From a bacterium (GTDB lineage: Bacteria > Acidobacteriota > Thermoanaerobaculia > Multivoradales > J023), in assembly GCA_024226315.1 (NCBI GenBank), contig JAAELT010000522.1, positions 1-55,620 on the forward strand: a stretch of 55,620 bases of DNA. The letters run 5' to 3'. Shown piece by piece: positions 51,063-55,620 of the stretch. Each line of letters starts with the position of its first letter. The first letter of the stretch is position 1. The position numbers were made by a program, and so were the translations under genes. The notes beneath the pieces were generated by a model, which was given only the letters and a program-made list of their open reading frames with translations, did not search any database and was not told the origin of the DNA.

Positions 51063-51405
51063 CGTGAGCCGCGAGGAGTTCGTCGCCGACGAAGACTCGC
51101 ATCTTCTCGCCGAGCGGCTCCTCCACCTGTCTTGCGAGTGCATGCTCGACCTCGCGCAGCACATGATCTCCGACCTCGGCTGGCGCCAACCCGGGGACTA
51201 CAAGGACACCATGCAGGTGCTCCACGAGGAGGGTCTCCTCGAGGAAGAGCTGACGGCCCGGCTCAAGGAGTGGATGGGATTCCGTAACGTCCTGGTGCAC
51301 CTGTACCTGACCATCGATCACGCGAAGTGTTGGGCGACCATCCAGAACGACCTCGGCGATCTGGATGCCTTCGCCGCGCGGATGGGGCACTTCCTCGAAG
51401 ACTGA
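50986..51405 (+). CDS. hepT: HepT-type HEPN ribonuclease toxin
   Basis: The protein has 139 residues, with GGGAGG before the ATG. The RX4HXY motif of HEPN nucleases is intact (RNVLVHLY). Other typical parts are HLLAERLLHLSCECMLDLAQHMI and WMGFRNVLVHLY. It forms a type VII toxin-antitoxin module with MntA just upstream, inside whose 3' end it starts. The Tyr of the motif is the expected AMPylation site. Confidence 0.92.
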   Translation: MVDQHVIESRLSVLEGYRARLHAFRDVSREEFVADEDSHLLAERLLHLSCECMLDLAQHMISDLGWRQPGDYKDTMQVLHEEGLLEEELTARLKEWMGFRNVLVHLYLTIDHAKCWATIQNDLGDLDAFAARMGHFLED

Positions 51406-51891
51406 CCGCCGTTCAAGAGCGCGGCGATCGACGAACTGAAACAGCGGACGTTCGATCGGCCAGAGCACCGGACCGGTGGGCCAGCTCTGATCAGAGCGAG
51501 GCGACGGCAAGAGCTTTCTGCGAATACCTCGCATCCGTCTCTGCGTCTTCCCGAGTCCAGGGAGCCGGGTGACGGTGATGGCCAGGAAAGTCGATCTTGA
51601 CGTTCCGCATGGCCTCGGGCGGCGGTCACTGATCCGCGGAGCATCTCGGACGATCCGTATGGCGTCCGGACAAACAATAGGAGCCTTCGAATATCGACGA
51701 ATCGCCATTTCGACACTGGCGTATGGCCGCCCGTTTCGCCGCCTGCGGATGACGACAAATCGGTTGCCCTCCGGTCCTCTTTTGGGCAAGACTCTAAGCA
51801 AGATCTCTCAACCCGTGGTGGCCGCGAGGGGAAGTGCAGGAGGAGTCGGAGGGCTTCCGGGGGCGGCACCGAAATCGAGGAGAAACCTGCC
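51406..51891. other. 486-bp intergenic stretch with two adjacent palindromes
   Basis: No gene is supported. CACCGGACCGGTG (51466-51478) and the perfect 14-bp palindrome GCTCTGATCAGAGC (51484-51497) lie 60-90 bases after hepT. They could be an operator pair or a terminator-like structure. The remainder, up to the GGAG before 51892, shows nothing recognisable. Confidence 0.45.
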
Positions 51892-54800
51892 ATGTCGATG
51901 CCGTCGTCCGTCCGTTCCGGCCGTCTCTGTCTTCTGCTGACCTTCGCCCTGCTGCTGCCGGCCGCGGCCGCCGGCGCCCAGGACGACGATGAATTTCCCG
52001 TGGCCACCAAGGCCGGACCGCTGGCGTTCGCCGGCGACGGCCCGTGGGTGGCGCGGGTGGCCTTCGACTCGCCCGAGCAGGTGCGCTCGCTGGCCGAATG
52101 GGCCGACATCTGGGAAGTCGAGGAGAAGGGGGGCTACGTGCTCGTGCAGGTCGAGCGCGCTGACCTCGACCGGCTCGTCTCCGAGGGCTTCCGCGTACAG
52201 CTCGACGTGCGCCACAGCGACCGGCTCAAGAGCATCGGCCAGTCGCTACCCTTCCAGAAGGCCGGCATCCCCGGCTTCCCCTGCTACCGCACCGTGGAGG
52301 AGACCTTCGCCCAGGGCGCGCAGTGGGCCGCCGACCATCCGACTCTCGCCACCTGGACCGACGTCGGCGACTCATGGGAGAAGACCGACAACCCGGCGAA
52401 CGGCTGGGACATCTACGTGCTGAAGCTCACCAATTCGGCGATTCCCGGCCCCAAGCCGATCCTGTTCGCCAACTGCTCGATCCACGCCCGCGAGTACACC
52501 ACCGCGCCGCTGTGCATGGCCTTCGCCGAGCAGCTGATCGACGGCTACGGCACGGATGCCGACGCCACCTGGATCCTCGACCACCATGAAGTGCACCTGA
52601 TGCCGATCACCAACCCCGACGGCCGCAAGATGGCCGAGACCGGGCTCTCCTGGCGCAAGAACACCAACAACAACTTCTGTTCCAATTCCAACAACCGCGG
52701 CATCGACCTGAACCGCAACTTCGACTTCCAGTGGGGCTGCTGCGGCGGCTCCTCGGGCAGCGAATGCTCCTCGACCTTCCGCGGCCCGGCGCCCGGCTCG
52801 GAGCCCGAGATCCAGACGCTGCAGGGCTACGTGCAGTCGATCTTCCCCGACCAGCGGGTCGACGACCTGGTGACCCCGGCGCCTTCCGACGCCACCGGCA
52901 TCGCCATCGACATCCACGCCTCGGGCGAGCTGGTGCTGTGGCCCTGGGGCTTCACCGCCGACGTGCCGCCCAACGGCATCGCGCTCCAGACCCTGGGCCG
53001 CAAGATGGCCTTCTACAACGGCCACGAGCCCAAGCAGGGCATCGGCCTCTACCCCACAGACGGCACCTCCGACGACTTCTACTACGGCACCCTGGGCATC
53101 GCCGGCTACGTGTTCGAGCTCGGCACCCAGTTCTTCGAGAGCTGCTCGTACTTCGAGAATTCGATCCTGCCCGGCAACCTGCCGTCGCTCCTCTACGCCG
53201 CCAAGGTGCCGCGCACCCCGTACCTGACGCCCGCCGGCCCCGAGGCCTACGACGTGACGGGACCGACCCTGCCGGCCACCCCCGGTGACATGGTGACGGT
53301 GACCGCGACGCTCGACGACACCCGCTACTCCACCCAGCTCGGCACCGAGCCCAGCCAGACCATCGCCTCGGCCGAGACCTACGTCGACCTGGCGCCCTGG
53401 GAGACCGGCGCCACCGCCCAGGCCATGGTCGCCTCCGACGGCACCTTCGACTCCTCCGCCGAGGGCGTGGAGGCGTCGATCGACACCACCGGTCTGGCCC
53501 CCGGCCGCCACATCGTCTACGTGCGCGGCACCGACGCCGCCGGCAACGTGGGCGCGGTCTCGGCCGTGTTCGTGGACCTGCTCGACCCGACCTCGGCGCC
53601 TCAGGTCCAGGGCACGGTGCGCTCGGCGTTCAGCCTGGCGCCGCTGGCCGCCACGGTCACCATCGGCCCGTTCACCACCGCTACCGATCCGGGCACCGGC
53701 TTCTACTCGCTGCAGGTGCCGGCCGGTACCTACGACGTCTCCGCCGATGCCGTGGGCCACGTGTCCCAGACCGTGACCGACATCGTGGCGGACGACTTCG
53801 ACACCATCACCCAGAACTTCGACCTGATCGACCTGGCGGACTGCGACAGCGTCGACTTCGAGAGCGGCGCCGCGGGTTGGACCAACGACCCGGCGTCGAC
53901 CTGCTCGACCGGCACCTTCGTGGTCGGCACCCCGACCGAGATCGTCAACGGCGGCGTCACCACCCAGCTCGGCGGCGACCACACCACTGGCTCTGGCAAC
54001 GCCTTCTACTCGGCGGTCAACACCGGCGACGGCACCAACGACATCGACAGCGGCGAGTGCATCGTGACGTCGCCCTCGTACACGCTCGATGCCGAGTCGA
54101 GTCTGTCGATCTGGTATTTCCACGGCCAGCGCGACGCCGGCGACGATCCCTCGGGCGACTTCTTCTTCCTCGAGATGTCGACCGACGGTGGCTCGGGCTG
54201 GACGGTTCTGCAATCCTACGGCGACGAGACGGTCAACGCCGCCTGGACGGAAGCCACGGCCACCGCGCCGGCCGGCACGGTGCAGTTCCGGGTGCGGGCG
54301 TCGGACGGCTCGAGCGCCGGCGACCTGGTGGAAGCCGGGGTCGACGACCTGCTGATCTGCCCCACCGCGCCTGCCTGCACGGACGACGTGGACTGCGACG
54401 ACGGCGTGTACTGCAACGGCACCGAGACCTGCGACGCCGGCAGCTGCTCGGCGGGGACGCCGGTGGACTGCGACGACGGCGTGTCCTGCACCGCGGACTC
54501 GTGCGACGAAGGCTCGCAATCCTGCGTCAACACCGCCGACGACGGGGCCTGCGACGACGGCTTGTACTGCACCGGCGCCGAGACCTGCGACTCAGGTCTC
54601 GACTGCCAGCCCGGCACCCCGGTGGTGTGCGACGACGGCATCGCCTGCACCGTCGACTCCTGCGACGACGTCGCCGACGCCTGCGCCTTCGCGCCCGACG
54701 ACGCCGCCTGTCAGGACGGAGTCTTCTGCGACGGCGCCGAGGTCTGCAACCCGGCCACCGGCTGCGAGGAGGGCGGCGATCCCTGCCCGGGCCTGCAGTG

Positions 54801-55620
54801 TGACGAGGACGGCGACTTCTGCGTCGAATGTACGGTGGACGCGGACTGCGACGACGGCCTCTACTGCTCGGGCGTCGAGACCTGCAACGGCGGCGTCTGC
54901 CAGGCGGGCACGCCGGTGGCCTGCGACGACGGCGTCTCCTGCACCGTCGACGCCTGCGACGAGGGTACTGACTCTTGCACCGCCACGCCCAGCGACGCGC
55001 TGTGCGATGACGGGGCGTACTGCACCGGCACCGAGACCTGCGACGCGGTCAACGACTGCCAGGACGGCGTGGACATCGTGTGCGACGACGGCATCGCCTG
55101 CACCGTCGACTCCTGCGACGACGTCGCTGACGCCTGCGCCTTCGCGCCCGACAACGCCGCCTGCCAGGACGGCGTCTTCTGCGACGGCGCCGAGGTCTGC
55201 AACCCCGGCGTCGGCTGCGAGGAGGGCTCAGGTCCCTGCCCGGGCGAGCTCTGCGACGAGGGCGGCGACGTCTGCGTCGAGTGCCTGGTGGACGCCGACT
55301 GTGACGACGGCCTGTTCTGCAACGGTGTCGAGACCTGCGGCGGCGGCGCCTGCCAGGCCGGCAGCGACCCGTGCCCGGGCCAGGGTTGCGACGAGGGGGC
55401 GGACGTCTGCACCGCGTCGAACCCGACGCTGTGGATGTCGTTCCGCTCCAACACCGCGGTGCCGGGCGTCGGCACCGTGGCCGACGACGACATCGTCTCC
55501 TACGACGAGGTCACCGGGCTTTGGCAGAAGGAGCTCGACGGCTCCGACGTCGGCCTGAGCGGCCTCGAGATCAGCGCCCTGGCGATCCTGCCGGACGGCG
55601 ATCTGCTGCTCTCCTTCACC
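51892..55620 (+). CDS. very long secreted M14 carboxypeptidase with Cys-rich repeats (3' partial)
   Basis: The ATG at 51892 (GGAG upstream) opens a frame still unbroken at the window end, over 1240 residues. After a signal peptide (about 1-29) comes the M14 domain: His198 and Glu201 in IHAREYTTAP, SxNPDGRK-type block, DLNRNFDFQWG, IDIHASG and the catalytic Glu in VFELGTQFFE. Next are Ig-like and carboxypeptidase-regulatory-like domains, and a jelly-roll region (CDSVDFESGAAGWTNDP). From about residue 830 run Cys-rich repeats of the type CDDGVYCNGTETCDAG. The final visible part (WMSFRSNTAVPGVG) begins another domain. It is a paralogue of the 578-residue enzyme at 22983 with a much longer C-terminal half. 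Confidence 0.9.
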   Translation, partial: MSMPSSVRSGRLCLLLTFALLLPAAAAGAQDDDEFPVATKAGPLAFAGDGPWVARVAFDSPEQVRSLAEWADIWEVEEKGGYVLVQVERADLDRLVSEGFRVQLDVRHSDRLKSIGQSLPFQKAGIPGFPCYRTVEETFAQGAQWAADHPTLATWTDVGDSWEKTDNPANGWDIYVLKLTNSAIPGPKPILFANCSIHAREYTTAPLCMAFAEQLIDGYGTDADATWILDHHEVHLMPITNPDGRKMAETGLSWRKNTNNNFCSNSNNRGIDLNRNFDFQWGCCGGSSGSECSSTFRGPAPGSEPEIQTLQGYVQSIFPDQRVDDLVTPAPSDATGIAIDIHASGELVLWPWGFTADVPPNGIALQTLGRKMAFYNGHEPKQGIGLYPTDGTSDDFYYGTLGIAGYVFELGTQFFESCSYFENSILPGNLPSLLYAAKVPRTPYLTPAGPEAYDVTGPTLPATPGDMVTVTATLDDTRYSTQLGTEPSQTIASAETYVDLAPWETGATAQAMVASDGTFDSSAEGVEASIDTTGLAPGRHIVYVRGTDAAGNVGAVSAVFVDLLDPTSAPQVQGTVRSAFSLAPLAATVTIGPFTTATDPGTGFYSLQVPAGTYDVSADAVGHVSQTVTDIVADDFDTITQNFDLIDLADCDSVDFESGAAGWTNDPASTCSTGTFVVGTPTEIVNGGVTTQLGGDHTTGSGNAFYSAVNTGDGTNDIDSGECIVTSPSYTLDAESSLSIWYFHGQRDAGDDPSGDFFFLEMSTDGGSGWTVLQSYGDETVNAAWTEATATAPAGTVQFRVRASDGSSAGDLVEAGVDDLLICPTAPACTDDVDCDDGVYCNGTETCDAGSCSAGTPVDCDDGVSCTADSCDEGSQSCVNTADDGACDDGLYCTGAETCDSGLDCQPGTPVVCDDGIACTVDSCDDVADACAFAPDDAACQDGVFCDGAEVCNPATGCEEGGDPCPGLQCDEDGDFCVECTVDADCDDGLYCSGVETCNGGVCQAGTPVACDDGVSCTVDACDEGTDSCTATPSDALCDDGAYCTGTETCDAVNDCQDGVDIVCDDGIACTVDSCDDVADACAFAPDNAACQDGVFCDGAEVCNPGVGCEEGSGPCPGELCDEGGDVCVECLVDADCDDGLFCNGVETCGGGACQAGSDPCPGQGCDEGADVCTASNPTLWMSFRSNTAVPGVGTVADDDIVSYDEVTGLWQKELDGSDVGLSGLEISALAILPDGDLLLSFT
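54625..55263 (+). repeat. long direct repeat within the Cys-rich region
   Basis: About 185 bp starting at 54625 recur at 55078 with few changes, an offset of 453 bp (151 codons). Both copies encode VCDDGIACTVDSCDDVADAC and continue to a CNPxxGCEEG segment. The unit is itself made of shorter repeats based on CDDGxxCxxxxxC, so this is a higher-order duplication. Confidence 0.8.

Noticed and set aside
1..55620. tRNA or rRNA genes and insertion sequences
   Set aside because: No tRNA-like T-arm/anticodon arrangement, rRNA segment, transposase or terminal inverted repeats were recognised on either strand.

Overview
The window is high-GC bacterial chromosome, gene-dense on both strands. Several things point to Acidobacteriota, most likely the Thermoanaerobaculia or a close relative. 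They are two MacB/FtsX-type permeases ending in ALRYE, secreted proteins carrying a C-terminal FxDGFExGDxSxW tail (GDSL esterase, M14 carboxypeptidase), a truncated lactonase-like propeller protein with an LCLGGGRF domain, and many secreted peptidases and outer-membrane proteins. This taxonomic call is inference from recognised families; no rRNA or tRNA gene was seen.

Layout. 1-3.4 kb: end of an ABC permease, a secreted unknown, a GDSL esterase and a DinB protein. 2.9-4.7 kb, minus strand: what looks like a small integron-type cassette array without an integrase. HicB-HicA is followed by a textbook attC, then a DUF6891-like lipoprotein, a degenerate attC and DinB. 4.7-5.8 kb: five helically phased 19-bp palindromic sites and a fourteen-unit 41-bp tandem repeat. 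5.9-13.7 kb: thiamine-binding protein, a deleted TonB-domain lipoprotein, a metalloprotease with an LQRTAGN motif, an outer-membrane protein, a SpoIIE-type phosphatase, a PlpD-like patatin-barrel protein and an alpha/beta hydrolase. 13.8-29 kb: TetR with its operator, secreted S41, S8 (broken), M14 and MA-type peptidases, a 1108-residue propeller-amidohydrolase, and VapBC with a clear operator. A second, internally deleted copy of the TetR-hydrolase module lies at 21 kb. 29-36.7 kb: an ADOP-type permease, an arginase-family protein, an NtrC-type response regulator with a structured leader, and an SGNH-MBOAT acylation pair.

36.7-45.3 kb is the most interesting region: a tightly coupled nine-gene minus-strand operon. 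In transcription order it encodes an AMP-dependent ligase, a ketosynthase-like protein without the active-site Cys, an ACP, a complete ketosynthase, a FabG-like SDR, a FabL-like SDR, LeuC-like and LeuD-like isomerase subunits and a short LeuA-like synthase. No LeuB is present. The set suggests a specialised 2-alkylmalate/3-alkylmalate pathway joined to type II fatty-acid or polyketide chemistry, possibly ending in a beta-lactone.

45.3-55.6 kb: a membrane glycosyltransferase-like protein, a phosphodiesterase-TPR lipoprotein, a graveyard of fused gene fragments, a second VapBC, an MntA-HepT pair, and a very long M14 carboxypeptidase with Cys-rich repeats that runs off the window.

Two themes run through the window. 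Several genes are intact at their 5' end and then jump, often out of frame, into the tail of the same or another gene (6.2, 14.8, 17.7, 21.1, 49.2 and 49.4 kb). Several promoters also place the -10 box only about 6 nt before the start codon, which suggests leaderless mRNAs.
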